Below, one piece after another: positions 1 to 10,440 of a DNA stretch of 64,000 bases. The position numbers were made by a program, and so were the translations under genes. Every line of letters begins with the position of its first letter. Position 1 is the stretch's first letter. The notes under the pieces were generated by a model. That model saw nothing but the letters and a program-made list of their open reading frames with translations. It was not told the DNA's origin and did no database searches. Source of the DNA: SG8-30 sp963695085 (GTDB lineage Bacteria > Pseudomonadota > Gammaproteobacteria > Steroidobacterales > Steroidobacteraceae); the NCBI GenBank assembly GCA_963695085.1, contig CAVOFV010000003.1:496001-560000 (forward strand), read 5' to 3'.

Positions 1-2203
1 CGGCGCATGAAAAATCCAGCCGTTCGCGGATGTTGACTGACACGGCCGTGCTTTCGAGCACCGCGCCCATCTGCTCCGCGACGTGCATGAAACGATGATT
101 GAAGAGCTCGAGGGACACCGGGTCCCGACGGCCGGCCTCGAGCGCCGGCCTGGGCCGCCCGCGCAGGCGCGTCAGGCGCAGTTCCGAGGCGGCGAGCACC
201 TCGGCGCGCCAGTCCGGCTCGACGACGGTCGTCGCATTGGCCTCCACCAGGATGGCGGGTCCGTCCAGCGTCGATCCCGGCGCGAGGTGGTCGCGCCGAT
301 ACACGGGAGTGACGCGGGCACCGTCGAACCAGGCCGGCACCGTCGTCACGGGAGTCGCGTCGCTGCGCCCGGCCGGCTGCGTCGCCAGGCCCGACCGTGG
401 GCGGGTGCTGCGAGCCACCGCCTCGACACGCACCGCCGCAATCACGATCCCCTCCGTGCCCGGCTCGAAGCCGAACTGATCGCGGAACGCACGGCAGAAT
501 TCCGTCACCATTTCCTGTTCGCCTGCCAGCACCACCGGCAGGATCATCTCGGTACCCGCGAGCCTCAGTTCCACGCTGCGTTCGTCTGACACGGCGGCGT
601 GCGGCGCGCCCTGCTCCATGAGCCCGCGCCGGGCATCCTCGGCCAGCACGCCCGCCAGCGCATGTGCTGCCGGGCAGCCCCCGGCGTCCAGTCGCAGCTC
701 CAGGCTGCGCCGCAACAGGATGCGCTGGTCGGCGAGGCCCACACCCCAGGCCGACAGTACGCCCGCCAGCGGGTGAATCAGCACCTCGCCGATGCCCAGC
801 GAGTCGGCGACACGGCAGGCGTGCTGGCCGCCCGCGCCGCCGAAGCAGAACAGCGCGTAATCGGCAGCATCATGACCGCGCTTGACCGAAACGTGCCGGA
901 TCGCGTGCGCCATCGTCTCGACCGCCACGTCGAGGAAGCCCTCCGCCAGCGCCGCCGGCGTGATGGATCTGCCGGTCTGGTCGGCGACCCGCCGTGCCAG
1001 TTCGTCGAAGCGGCGGCGCACGATGTCCGCATCGAGCGGCTCACGCCCGCCCGGCCCGAACACCGCGGGAAAGAACTGCGGCTGCAGCCGGCCGAGCAGC
1101 ACGTGCACGTCGGTCACCGCCAGCGGCCCGCCATTGCGGTAGCAGGCGGGACCGGGGCTGGCACCCGCGGACTCCGGGCCGACCCGCAGCCGGCCGCCCT
1201 CGAACTTGAGCAGAGAGCCGCCGCCCGCGGCGACGGTGTGTATGTCCATCATCGGCGCCTGCAACCGCACACCCGCGACGGCCGATTCGAAGCGGCGCGG
1301 ATACGCGCCGTCGTAGAGCGCGACGTCGGTGGACGTGCCGCCCATGTCGAAGCCGATCAGCCGGCGCCGCCCCAGCGCCACACCCGCCTCGGCCATGCCG
1401 ACCAGCCCGCCCGCCGGGCCCGACAGCAGCGCGTTCGCGCCGCGGAACGCCGCCGGCGCGGCCAGGCCACCGTTGCTCTGCATGAACAACAGCCTCGTTG
1501 CGGCGTGTTCCGGCCCGAGGCGCTCGAGGAATCGCGCCGCGTAACGCGACAGCAACGGCGTCAGGTACGCGTCGACGACCGTCGTGTCGCCGCGACCGAC
1601 CAGGCGGATCAGGGGCGAAATCTCGTGCGATGCACACACCTCGGCGAAGCCGAGCGAACGCGCCAGGGTGGCCGCCGCGCGCTCGTGCGCCGGGTGCGCG
1701 TAGCCATGCATGAACACGACCGCGATGCTGGTGATGCCGCGTTGCTGCAGCCGCTCGAGCCCGGCCTGCAGGGCCGCCTCGTCGAGCGGCTGCAGCACGC
1801 TGCCCTGCGCGTCGACCCGCTCGCGGGCCTCGAGCACGGCCGCATACAGCATCTGCGGCAGCACGATCTGGCGGACGAAGAGTTCCGGCCGGTTCTGGTA
1901 GCCGATGCGCAGCGCATCCGCGAAACCGGCGGTGATCACCAGTGCGGTCGGCACGCCCTTGCGCTCGAGCAGCGCATTGGTTGCGACGGTCGTGCCCATG
2001 CGGACTGCGTCTATCGTGTCGCCCGGCGTGCCGTGCTCTGCGAGCAGCTGCCTGACCGCCCAGGAAGGCGCGTCGTCGTAGCGGGCCCGGTCCTCCGACA
2101 GCAGCTTGTGCGTCAGCAGCCGCCCGTCGGGCGCGTGCGCAACCACGTCGGTGAAGGTCCCGCCGCGGTCGATCCAGAAATGCCAGCCACGTCGATCGGT
2201 CAT
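1..2203 (-). CDS. oplA: 5-oxoprolinase, fused HyuA-HyuB type (3' end beyond window)
   Basis: ATP-dependent hydrolysis of 5-oxo-L-proline to glutamate is the family reaction; N-methylhydantoinases are close relatives. Read from ATG at 2203, the protein begins MTDRRGWHFWIDRGGTFTDV, the actin-like N-terminus of HyuA, with MGTTVATNALLERKG, LIGFDMGGTSTDVA and FCFGGAGGQHACRVAD further on. The frame stays open past the HyuA end and enters HyuB without a stop (ELFNHRFMHVAEQMGAVLES, then SVNIRERLDFSCA at the window edge). The two subunits are therefore one polypeptide, as in bacterial and eukaryotic 5-oxoprolinases of about 1200 residues; about 734 residues are visible. It is divergent from a solute symporter 65 bp away, which may share its control region. 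Substrate is inferred from family only; hydantoin substrates cannot be excluded. Confidence 0.88.
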   Translation of the reverse strand, partial: MTDRRGWHFWIDRGGTFTDVVAHAPDGRLLTHKLLSEDRARYDDAPSWAVRQLLAEHGTPGDTIDAVRMGTTVATNALLERKGVPTALVITAGFADALRIGYQNRPELFVRQIVLPQMLYAAVLEARERVDAQGSVLQPLDEAALQAGLERLQQRGITSIAVVFMHGYAHPAHERAAATLARSLGFAEVCASHEISPLIRLVGRGDTTVVDAYLTPLLSRYAARFLERLGPEHAATRLLFMQSNGGLAAPAAFRGANALLSGPAGGLVGMAEAGVALGRRRLIGFDMGGTSTDVALYDGAYPRRFESAVAGVRLQAPMMDIHTVAAGGGSLLKFEGGRLRVGPESAGASPGPACYRNGGPLAVTDVHVLLGRLQPQFFPAVFGPGGREPLDADIVRRRFDELARRVADQTGRSITPAALAEGFLDVAVETMAHAIRHVSVKRGHDAADYALFCFGGAGGQHACRVADSLGIGEVLIHPLAGVLSAWGVGLADQRILLRRSLELRLDAGGCPAAHALAGVLAEDARRGLMEQGAPHAAVSDERSVELRLAGTEMILPVVLAGEQEMVTEFCRAFRDQFGFEPGTEGIVIAAVRVEAVARSTRPRSGLATQPAGRSDATPVTTVPAWFDGARVTPVYRRDHLAPGSTLDGPAILVEANATTVVEPDWRAEVLAASELRLTRLRGRPRPALEAGRRDPVSLELFNHRFMHVAEQMGAVLESTAVSVNIRERLDFSCA

Positions 2204-2268
2204 GGGCGAAGTTCCCGGGCGCAGCGCGCGCAGTGTACATCGGACGCTGCACAGGCGAGACTGCGGGC

Positions 2269-3675
2269 ATGTCCGTGCAACTCGGTGTCTGGCTGGCGAT
2301 CTCGGCGTACTGCGTGCTGATGCTGTCGATCGGCGCCTGGGCGACGCGGCGCACCCACGACACCGAGGATTTCTTCCTGGGCGGGCGCCGCCTCGGCCCC
2401 TGGCTGGCGGCGCTGTCGCAGGGCGCCACGCAGTCTTCGGCCTGGACGCTGGTCGGCGTGAGCGGCGCCGCCTTCGCCTGGGGCTTGTCGGCGGTGTGGA
2501 TCTGGCTGGCGGTGGTGGCCGGCTACGCAGTCAACTGGTTCCTGGTCGCGCCACGGCTGCGCCGGCTGTCCGCCACGCAGCGTAGCGTGACGCTGGTGCA
2601 GCTGCTGACCGCCGACGCCTCGACAGGCACCACCCGCGCCGTGCGCGCCAGCGCCTCGCTGATCATCGTCACGTCGTTCCTGTTCTACGTCGCCGCGCAG
2701 TTCCAGGCGGCAGGCACGGCATTCGCCGTCGCGCTCGGCTTCGACGCCACGGCATGCATCATCGCCGGCAGCATCCTGATCGTCGCCTATACCCTGCTCG
2801 GCGGCTTCTGGGCAGCCAGCGTGACCGATTTCGTGCAGGGCGTCCTGATGCTGCTCGTGTCGGTCGTGTTGCCCGCCGCGATCCTGTTCACCGCCGGCGG
2901 CGCGATGTTCGGCAGCCTTTCCGCCGACGCCACGGCCTACGGCTCGCTGATGGGCGGACGCGAAGGCGCAGCGGTGCTGGCGTTCGTGCTCGGCACCTTC
3001 GGCATCGGCCTGGCCGCGCCCGGCCAGCCGCACGTCATCAACCATTTCATGGCCGCCCGCGATGACGCCGCGATCCGCCGCGGCGGCGCCATCGCGCTGG
3101 CCTGGATCGCCCTGGTGCTTGCAGGAATGCTGGTCGTCGGCTGGTCGGGCCGGCTGCTGGCCGCGCCGCCGGCCGATGCCGAGAGCGTGCTGTATGCCGC
3201 GGCCGCCGCCTGGCTGCCGCCGCTGCTGACGGGTTTCGTCACGGTCGCGGTGATGTCCGCCATCATGTCGACCGTCGACAGCCAGTTGATCACGGCCACC
3301 TCCAGCCTGACCGTGGACTGGCATGGGGATCATCGGTCGCGGACCGCGGGCCTGTCCGGTACGCGCCTCGCGATGGTGACCTTCAGCGCGGTCGCGGTCG
3401 CCATCGCCATCTTCGCGCCCGCGACGATCTACTCGCGCGTGCTGTTTGCCTGGAATGCGCTGGGCGCCGCCTTCGGCCCGCTGGTCGTGCTGACGGTGCT
3501 CGGCCGGCCGCCGGCCGCGCGTGCCGTGCTCGCGTCCCTGTGGACCGGCTTCGGGCTGACGTTGCTGTTCTACGTCATGCCCGATGCCGAGGGCGACGTG
3601 CTGGAGCGGGTCGTGCCGTTCCTTGTTGCGCTGATCGTGGCAACGGCCATGGAACTGTGGGGCCGGCGCGACTGA
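2269..3675 (+). CDS. Sodium:solute symporter (SSS/PutP family)
   Basis: Inner-membrane sodium-coupled permease of about 468 residues. The sequence is almost entirely hydrophobic helices (about 13), with the SSS signature region DTEDFFLGGRRLGPWLAAL near residue 30 and a sodium-site-like stretch MSAIMSTVDSQLITATSSL around residue 325. I chose ATG 2269 because it directly precedes the first helix (MSVQLGVWLAISAYC); an in-frame ATG at 2233 would add 12 non-hydrophobic residues. It is divergent from the 5-oxoprolinase gene, so a pyroglutamate, proline or related amino-acid substrate is plausible, but the sequence does not decide this. Confidence 0.85.
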   Translation: MSVQLGVWLAISAYCVLMLSIGAWATRRTHDTEDFFLGGRRLGPWLAALSQGATQSSAWTLVGVSGAAFAWGLSAVWIWLAVVAGYAVNWFLVAPRLRRLSATQRSVTLVQLLTADASTGTTRAVRASASLIIVTSFLFYVAAQFQAAGTAFAVALGFDATACIIAGSILIVAYTLLGGFWAASVTDFVQGVLMLLVSVVLPAAILFTAGGAMFGSLSADATAYGSLMGGREGAAVLAFVLGTFGIGLAAPGQPHVINHFMAARDDAAIRRGGAIALAWIALVLAGMLVVGWSGRLLAAPPADAESVLYAAAAAWLPPLLTGFVTVAVMSAIMSTVDSQLITATSSLTVDWHGDHRSRTAGLSGTRLAMVTFSAVAVAIAIFAPATIYSRVLFAWNALGAAFGPLVVLTVLGRPPAARAVLASLWTGFGLTLLFYVMPDAEGDVLERVVPFLVALIVATAMELWGRRD

Positions 3676-3711
3676 ACCGTCGCGGTTCGAGGTCCCGAAA
3701 CCTGCGCGGGT

Positions 3712-4376
3712 TCAGTCGGGCTCGTCGAGCCGGTGAAACTCCACGAACTTCGCGATCACCTTCTTCAGTTCACGCTCGTTGAGGACGACAGGTTCGAGGC
3801 CGGCCGCCAGCATCGCCAGGTACTGTCCGGCCAGGTTTTCGACCTCGACCGCGACGGCGCGCGCGCGCGCCAGCGACGATCCGACGGCCACGACCCCGTG
3901 GTTGGCCAGCAGCGTCGCCCGTCGCCCCTCCAGCCCCTGCACGGCGCTGACGGCCAGTTCGGCGCTGCCGAAGGTCGAATACGGCATGCAGCGGATGGCG
4001 CCCCCGGCGAGCGCGATCATGTAGTGAAACGCGGGAATCCCCCGGCCGGCGCAGGCGAGCGCCGTCGCGCGCGGGCTATGCGTGTGCACGATCGCCGAGA
4101 CGTCGGGCCGTGCCGCATAGATCGCCGCGTGCAGGCGCCACTCCGAAGAAGGGCGCGGGCCGGCCGGGTCGGGTTGCCCGTCGATCTCGAGTTCGACGAT
4201 CTGGCCGAGCTTCAGGTCGCGATACGCCACGCCCGAGGGCGTGATGAGGAACCCCCGCTCCGAACGACAGGACACGTTGCCGGACTTGTTGAGCAGCAGC
4301 CCGGCGTCGTCCAGCGCCTGCGACATCGCGATGATCTCGGCACGGAGTTTCGTCAGCGTCGGTTTCCTGGCAGCCA

Positions 4377-4377
<1 letters not shown>
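3712..4377 (-). CDS. Class II aldolase (FucA/Ald2-like), probable methylthioribulose/deoxyribulose phosphate aldolase
   Basis: Zinc-dependent class II aldolase/adducin family, 221 residues. Metal ligands are visible as H98 and H100 in IVHTHS and H160 in LLANHGVVA, with the catalytic acid E79 in SSEWRLH, matching the FucA arrangement. The start codon overlaps the mtnA stop (TGATG), so the two are translationally coupled, and mtnP lies just upstream. In the known DHAP shunt for 5'-methylthioadenosine and 5'-deoxyadenosine, phosphorylase, isomerase and such an aldolase act in series to give dihydroxyacetone phosphate plus an aldehyde; this is the inferred role. The alternative, MtnB-type methylthioribulose-1-phosphate dehydratase, also belongs to this fold, but no mtnC/mtnD partners are in the window. 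Confidence 0.8.
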
Positions 4378-5468
<1,091 letters not shown>

Positions 5469-5490
5469 TACGAGGCCTGTCCCGCGAATT

Positions 5491-6372
5491 TCACCGGGCG
5501 CCTCCCAGCACCCGGCCCGCCACGGCATCGAGCTTCGCCAGCAGCGCAGGGTCGCGTGCCCCCGGACTCGTCAGGATGGCGCCGTCCAGCGCCCGGTCGG
5601 AACCTGCAGGACACGGCACATGCCGGGCCGGAAAGTCGCGCGCCAGGCGCGCGAACAGCCGCTGGGCCTTCTCGCGGTTGGCCGCCATCACCTCGAGCAC
5701 CGCCTCGACGCCGACCGTGTCGTGCGTGGGATGCCAGCAGTCGAAGTCGGTGACCATCGCGACCACCGCATAGGTGAGTTCCGCCTCGCGCGCCAGCTTG
5801 GCCTCGGGCATGGAGGTCATGTTGACGACGTCGTAGCCAGCGCTGCGGTAGGACTGCGACTCGGCCAGCGTGGAGAACTGCGGTCCCTCCATGCACACGG
5901 CCGTGCCGCCGCGCCGGAATGCGATGCCCTCGGCCGCGGCAGCCTTGGCCAGCAGGTCCTGCAGCGCCGGCCCGACCGGATGCGAGAACGCCACGTGCGC
6001 CACGCAGCCGTTGCCGAAGAACGACGGCTCACGCCGGAACGTGCGGTCCACGAAATCGTCCACCAGCACGAATGTTCCGGGCGGCAGTTCTTCCCTGAAT
6101 GAGCCGCAGGCAGTGAACGAGACGAGGTCCGTCACGCCACAGCGCTTCAGCGCGTCGATGTTGGCGCGGTAGTTGATGCCCGACGGGCTCAGGCGGTGGC
6201 CGCGGCCGTGGCGCGGCAGGAACACGACGTCGGTGGCGCCGACCCGGCCGCAGCGCAGCCGGTCGGAGGGTTCGCCCCACGGCGTCGTCACCTGTTTCTC
6301 GGACACGTCCTCGAGGCCCGGCAGGTCGTAAAGCCCCGAGCCGCCGATGATCCCCAGCACCGCCTTCGCCAT
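5491..6372 (-). CDS. mtnP: S-methyl-5'-thioadenosine phosphorylase
   Basis: Phosphorolysis of methylthioadenosine to adenine and methylthioribose 1-phosphate. The 293-residue protein carries family motifs: IIGGSGLYDL at the N-terminus, TPWGEPSD, FLPRHGRGHRLSPS plus INYRANIDALK (phosphate site), CMEGPQFSTLAES and NMTSMPEAKLAREAEL. The purine-site segment reads MVTDFDCWH; an aspartate here favours a 6-amino purine (adenine) over hypoxanthine, which argues against the related thioinosine phosphorylase. It is first in the mtnP-mtnA-aldolase operon. 5'-Deoxyadenosine is a likely second substrate, by analogy with the DHAP shunt. Confidence 0.9.
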   Translation of the reverse strand: MAKAVLGIIGGSGLYDLPGLEDVSEKQVTTPWGEPSDRLRCGRVGATDVVFLPRHGRGHRLSPSGINYRANIDALKRCGVTDLVSFTACGSFREELPPGTFVLVDDFVDRTFRREPSFFGNGCVAHVAFSHPVGPALQDLLAKAAAAEGIAFRRGGTAVCMEGPQFSTLAESQSYRSAGYDVVNMTSMPEAKLAREAELTYAVVAMVTDFDCWHPTHDTVGVEAVLEVMAANREKAQRLFARLARDFPARHVPCPAGSDRALDGAILTSPGARDPALLAKLDAVAGRVLGGAR

Positions 6373-6497
6373 TCAGTCGTCCTGCAGGTCGCCGCCCAGC
6401 GGCGAGATTACCCTTTTGGCATGCCGGGCGCTGCGCACGGTGCGAGCGGGGGCGGCCGCGCGCCGCGCTGCCCGCTCCTGCAAGTCAGCCGACGAGC

Positions 6498-6806
6498 TCA
6501 GGTACCGGCGGGTTTCACGTCCAGCACGACGTCGCCCGACACCGGGTCCGTCACGCCGAGGTCGCCGCCCAGTTCTTCAAGCGTGCCGCGGAACGAGTCC
6601 AGCAGGCCGATCATCTGGTCGCGTGCCGCGGCGATGCTCGACAGGTCGTCCCACTCGCCGATGAAGCAGTAACGGCGCTCGCCGGTCTTCACGATCGCGC
6701 CTTTCCTGAAACCGCGGAAGTTACGCTTCAGGTTGCGGTGCGCGTCCAGGAACTCCGGCTCGCGCCCGGGCTTCACGCGAAACCGGACCACGTTAAATGC
6801 AGTCAT
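6498..6806 (-). CDS. Antibiotic biosynthesis monooxygenase (ABM)-like small protein
   Basis: A 102-residue protein starting MTAFNVVRFRVKPGREPEFL, the ferredoxin-like beta strand and 'KPGREPEF' turn of the ABM/dimeric alpha-beta barrel group, with RRYCFIGEWDDLSS in the middle. Members are small dimeric oxygenases or structural relatives; no catalytic role can be assigned. The start at 6806 is set by a strong GGAGGAGGGG immediately upstream. It is 125 bp upstream of mtnP on the same strand and may or may not share its transcript. Confidence 0.65.
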   Translation of the reverse strand: MTAFNVVRFRVKPGREPEFLDAHRNLKRNFRGFRKGAIVKTGERRYCFIGEWDDLSSIAAARDQMIGLLDSFRGTLEELGGDLGVTDPVSGDVVLDVKPAGT

Positions 6807-6956
6807 GTCCCCCTCCTCCATGATTGGCTGTTACCATGTCCCTCGTCGAATGATCCGCGGATCGAACGACGGGGAGATGCCTTGTCGCCCCCAGCGGGCC
6901 CGCCGGCCCAGACCGGGCCCTGCGGACGGTACCCCGGCACTGGGTACTTTCACATA

Positions 6957-6984
6957 TTGCCCGGGCCAATGGCGCGCCTATCAT
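6957..6984 (+). promoter_or_regulatory. Candidate sigma70 promoter for the universal stress protein / glucan synthase operon
   Basis: TTGCCC at 6957-6962 and TATCAT at 6979-6984 are separated by 16 bp. The putative -10 lies about 46 bp before the ATG at 7031. It is the only reasonable AT-rich -10 in this GC-rich gap; assignment is by eye. Confidence 0.35.
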
Positions 6985-7030
6985 AATTCCTGTGAGTTTG
7001 CAAGATGCTACCGGCCCGGGAGAAACGCGC

Positions 7031-7987
7031 ATGCGGATTCTTCTGCCACTCGACGGCTCCAGGACCGCCGAATGCGCGCTGGTGCATGGCCGGGTGCTGG
7101 GCCAGGCATTCGGCGCCGATTCCATCCTGCTGCACGTCGTTGCCGCAGGGCGGTCCGCGCCTGGGCAGGCCACCAATGTGCTGGACTGGCAATTGCGGCG
7201 CCGGCATGCCGAGGAATACCTCGCCGATGTAGGCGCGAGATTCGATACGGGCGGACGCGGCATCGAAGCCGCGGTCGTGGAAGGCCGGGCGGCCGACGAG
7301 GTCACGCGTTACGCACACGAACACGACATCGATCTCGTCGTGATGACCGACAGCGGCGAAGGCGCCACCGATCCCGGCCGGCTGGGCGGCACCGCGGGCA
7401 AGGTCATCGCCGGGCTCAATGCATCTGTCCTGCTGGTTCCGCAGTACGAAGCTGATCCAGGCGACAAGGACCCGGCCTACCGGCTGGTCATTGCGCCCGT
7501 GGACGGCTCGTCCGGATCCAGTTGGGCGGCGCGGATCGCTGCGGCCATCGCCATGTCCAGCGGCGCGACGCTGATGCTCATGCGGGTGGTCCAGACGGCA
7601 CGACTGCTGGACTCGGCCGGCCATTCGCGCGAGGTGCAGCTTCTGGCCGAGCGCGTCGCGCAGGCCATCAGCCGCGAGGCCAACCAATGGCTACGGATGC
7701 TGCGCAGCCAGCTGCCGCCCGATCTGGACGTCGAGTCCCGGGTCGTCGTCGCGCCCGACGTCTGCCGTGCGGTCAAGGAGATGGCCGTGGCGCGGCAGGC
7801 GGACCTGCTGGTCCTGAGCGCCCGCGGCTTCGATCACGAAATGGACTGGCGCTACGGGTCCGTGACCGAGCGACTGCTCGTGCACGCCACGTGCCCGATC
7901 CTGGTGTTGCAGCACAGGTCAGGCGCGGTGGTCGGCGCACCGATACCTGGAGAGTCCGGCCGCTGGCGCATGCCGTCCGTAGCCTGA
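7031..7987 (+). CDS. Tandem universal stress protein (two UspA domains)
   Basis: A 318-residue protein with two Usp alpha/beta domains. The first begins MRILLPLDGSRTAECAL and ends with GLNASVLLVP; the second begins YRLVIAPVDGSSGSSWAA (about residue 150) and ends with YGSVTERLLVHATCPILVLQ, which resembles the ATP-binding G-X-S/T region of Usp proteins. ATG 7031 is favoured by GGGAGA 8 nt upstream; a GTG at 6992 is in frame but has no ribosome site. The stop is 6 nt before the glucan synthase start, so the two are probably co-transcribed. This links a stress protein to production of a periplasmic osmoprotective glucan (inference). Confidence 0.85.
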   Translation: MRILLPLDGSRTAECALVHGRVLGQAFGADSILLHVVAAGRSAPGQATNVLDWQLRRRHAEEYLADVGARFDTGGRGIEAAVVEGRAADEVTRYAHEHDIDLVVMTDSGEGATDPGRLGGTAGKVIAGLNASVLLVPQYEADPGDKDPAYRLVIAPVDGSSGSSWAARIAAAIAMSSGATLMLMRVVQTARLLDSAGHSREVQLLAERVAQAISREANQWLRMLRSQLPPDLDVESRVVVAPDVCRAVKEMAVARQADLLVLSARGFDHEMDWRYGSVTERLLVHATCPILVLQHRSGAVVGAPIPGESGRWRMPSVA

Positions 7988-7993
7988 CGGGCG

Positions 7994-10440
7994 ATGCCTG
8001 CGGCGCCCAACGTCGGTTCATACGAATCGCTTGCCCAGGAGATTGCCGCCTGGCACGCGCAGGCGGCTGACCGGCGTCGTCCGCGCGGCAGCGGACGCAG
8101 GTGGCGACGTCCGATCGCGCGCCGCTTCACGAAGCTCTACTCGCGGCTCGCGGATTTTTCGGCGCCGCCCGGTTCGAGCGAAGCCGCCGGTGTTGAATGG
8201 CTGCTGGACAATCACCACGTCGTCCTCGGCGCGCTGATCCAGCTGGGCCAGGATCTTCCCACCGGTCATTTCCGCAGGCTGCCCGCCGTGCGCGACCGGG
8301 AAGGCCGCCCGGCGCCCCGGCTCACCGACATCACCGGCCGGCTGCTGGACGCCACCGGCCTGCCGCTCGACCTCGTCAGCCTGCAGGTCGCGCTGGAGCA
8401 AGTGCAACGCAGGTTGCCTCTGCAGCTGAGCGAGTTGTGGGCGCTGCCGACCTTCCTGCGCGCCGCGCTGCTGCTGCGGCTCGCCGACGCCACCGACGGA
8501 ATGCTCGCGGGGCCGGTCCGCGCATCTGGCGACAGCAGCGACCAGGACCGCGCCGACGTCCCCGCTGTGGGCATCGTCATCTCGAGTTGCATCCTGAGCC
8601 TGCGCAAGCTCGCCACGTTCAAGTGGGCGGACCTGCTGGAGCGCGTCAGCCTGGTCGATCGCGCGCTGTGCGGCGACCCGGCCGACATCTACGCCGCCAT
8701 GGATTTCGAGTCCCGCAATCGATACCGGTCGGCCGTCGAGGAAATCGCCGATTGGTGCAACCTGGACGAGTTGCGCGTCGCGCGCGCCGCCGTCGACCTG
8801 TCGCAGTTGCACGCGCCGGACCCGGATTCCCGCCCACGCCACGTGGGGCACTACCTCATCGACCAGGGGCGCGAGCGGTTCGAACGGAAGGTTGGGGCCA
8901 AACCGGCCTGGCGTGTTCGCACCCGCCGGTTCATTCGCCGGCATGCCGCCGGCCTCTACCTGGGGCTGATCCTGGTGCCGGCCCTGGCCCTGTTGCTGGT
9001 GGCCGCATGGGCCCTGCGGTCCCAGGGATTGCCTGCCGCCTGGACGCTGCTGTTCGCGACCGCCGCGCTGGTTCCCGCGATATCCCTGGCCACCATCGCG
9101 GCCAACCTGGTCGTGACCCAGGTCGTGCCACCAGACACGATGTTGCGGCTCGACTTCGAGCGCGGCATCACCGATGACTGGCCAACGGTCGTCGTGATGC
9201 CGGCGATGCTGGCCGGTGACGACTGGGTCGCCCGGCTGGCGCGCAATCTCGAAATCAACTACCTGGGTAACGCGGACCCGGCGCTGCGGTTCGCATTGCT
9301 CACGGACTGCCTCGACGCCGCGTCGGAGCATGACGACCGCGATTCCGGGCTGGTCGCGGCGGCGGTCGCGGCCATCGACGACCTGAACGCCCGTTACGGC
9401 GATGGCACGCACCGGCCATTCGCGCTGTTCCATCGGCGCAGGCAGTGGAATGAAGCCGAAGGCCGCTGGATGGGCTGGGAACGCAAGCGCGGCAAGCTCA
9501 TCGAATTCAACCGGCTGATGCTGGGCGATGAGGACACCAGCTTCGAGGTTTCCCACGGCGACCTGGACGCGTTCCGGCGCGCGCGGCTGGTCATCACCCT
9601 GGACGCGGACACCTGCATGCCGACCGGAGCCGCAGCCAGCCTGGCCGGCATCCTTGCCCATCCGCTCAACCGTCCGGTGACCGACCCGGCGACCGGCCGC
9701 GTGGTTCGCGGCTATACCGCCGTCCAGCCGCGCATAGAGATCGACCCGTCGAGCGTGGACCAGACGCCGTTTGCGCGGCTGTTCGCCGGCGATGTCGCGC
9801 TCGATCCGTATGTGCACGCGGTTTCCGACGTGCACCAGGACCTGTTCGGCACCGGGATCTTCGCCGGCAAGGGCGCCTACGACCTCGCCGCATTCCACGC
9901 CAGCGTCGACGGCCGCATTCCCGACAACCTCGTGCTCTCGCACGACCTCCTGGAGGGGCTGCACGGCCGCGTCGGCTATGCCTCCGACGTCATGTTGCTG
10001 GAGGACTTCCCCCCCAACCTCGCGGCGATGACGCGACGAATGCACCGCTGGGTGCGTGGCGACTGGCAGTTGTTGCGCTGGCTGGCCGCCGGGCTGCGGC
10101 AACCGGGCGCGGGACCGCGTCTGGCGCGGTTCGGGACCATCGATCGCTGGAAGATCGTCGACAACCTGCGCCGCAGTCTGCAGCCGGCATCATTGGTTTC
10201 GCTGCTGTTGCTGACCTGGCTCGTGGTGCCCGAGCCGCTGGCGTGGACGCTGGTCCTGGTGGCGCTGCCCGCGGCACCGTCCGCGGTAAGGCTGATAGTC
10301 GCCTCGCACAGCGCAGCGCTGCGGTTCGGAACCCGCACCTCGACCCTGCGCGCCGTGGCTCGCAAGATCGGTGGCGAACTCCTGCGCTGGCTGGCCTCCC
10401 TCGCGTTCCTGGCGTTCGAGGCCTGGGTCGCCACGAACGC
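7994..10440 (+). CDS. ndvB: Cyclic beta-1,2-glucan synthase, N-terminal glycosyltransferase half (before frameshift)
   Basis: First part of an NdvB/Cgs-like enzyme that polymerises UDP-glucose into cyclic glucan at the inner membrane. Visible are two transmembrane segments near residues 319-341 and 349-374, a GT84 catalytic region with DADT at about residue 536, HDLLEGLHGRVGYASDV and the processive-type RWVRGDWQLLRW, then more membrane helices. At about 10440 the frame breaks: reading ...FEAWVATNA continues correctly only in the +1 frame (VRALWRQWVTHRRLLEW), consistent with one extra base in AACGCGAGTCGTG. Without the shift the frame runs on as nonsense to a stop at 10918. Removing one base gives a 2758-residue protein from 7994 to 16271, close to the usual family length of about 2800. 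Confidence 0.82.

Noticed and set aside
1041..2429. Long open frame on the minus strand over the 5-oxoprolinase gene (462 codons)
   Set aside because: It is rich in Arg/Ala/Gly with no family motif; the adjacent frame from 2203 encodes the whole HyuA sequence. High GC creates such shadow frames across the window.
3674..3688. GAACCG-TCG-CGGTTC inverted repeat at the end of the symporter gene, possible terminator
   Set aside because: Only a 6-bp stem, overlaps the stop codon and has no T-tract on either strand.
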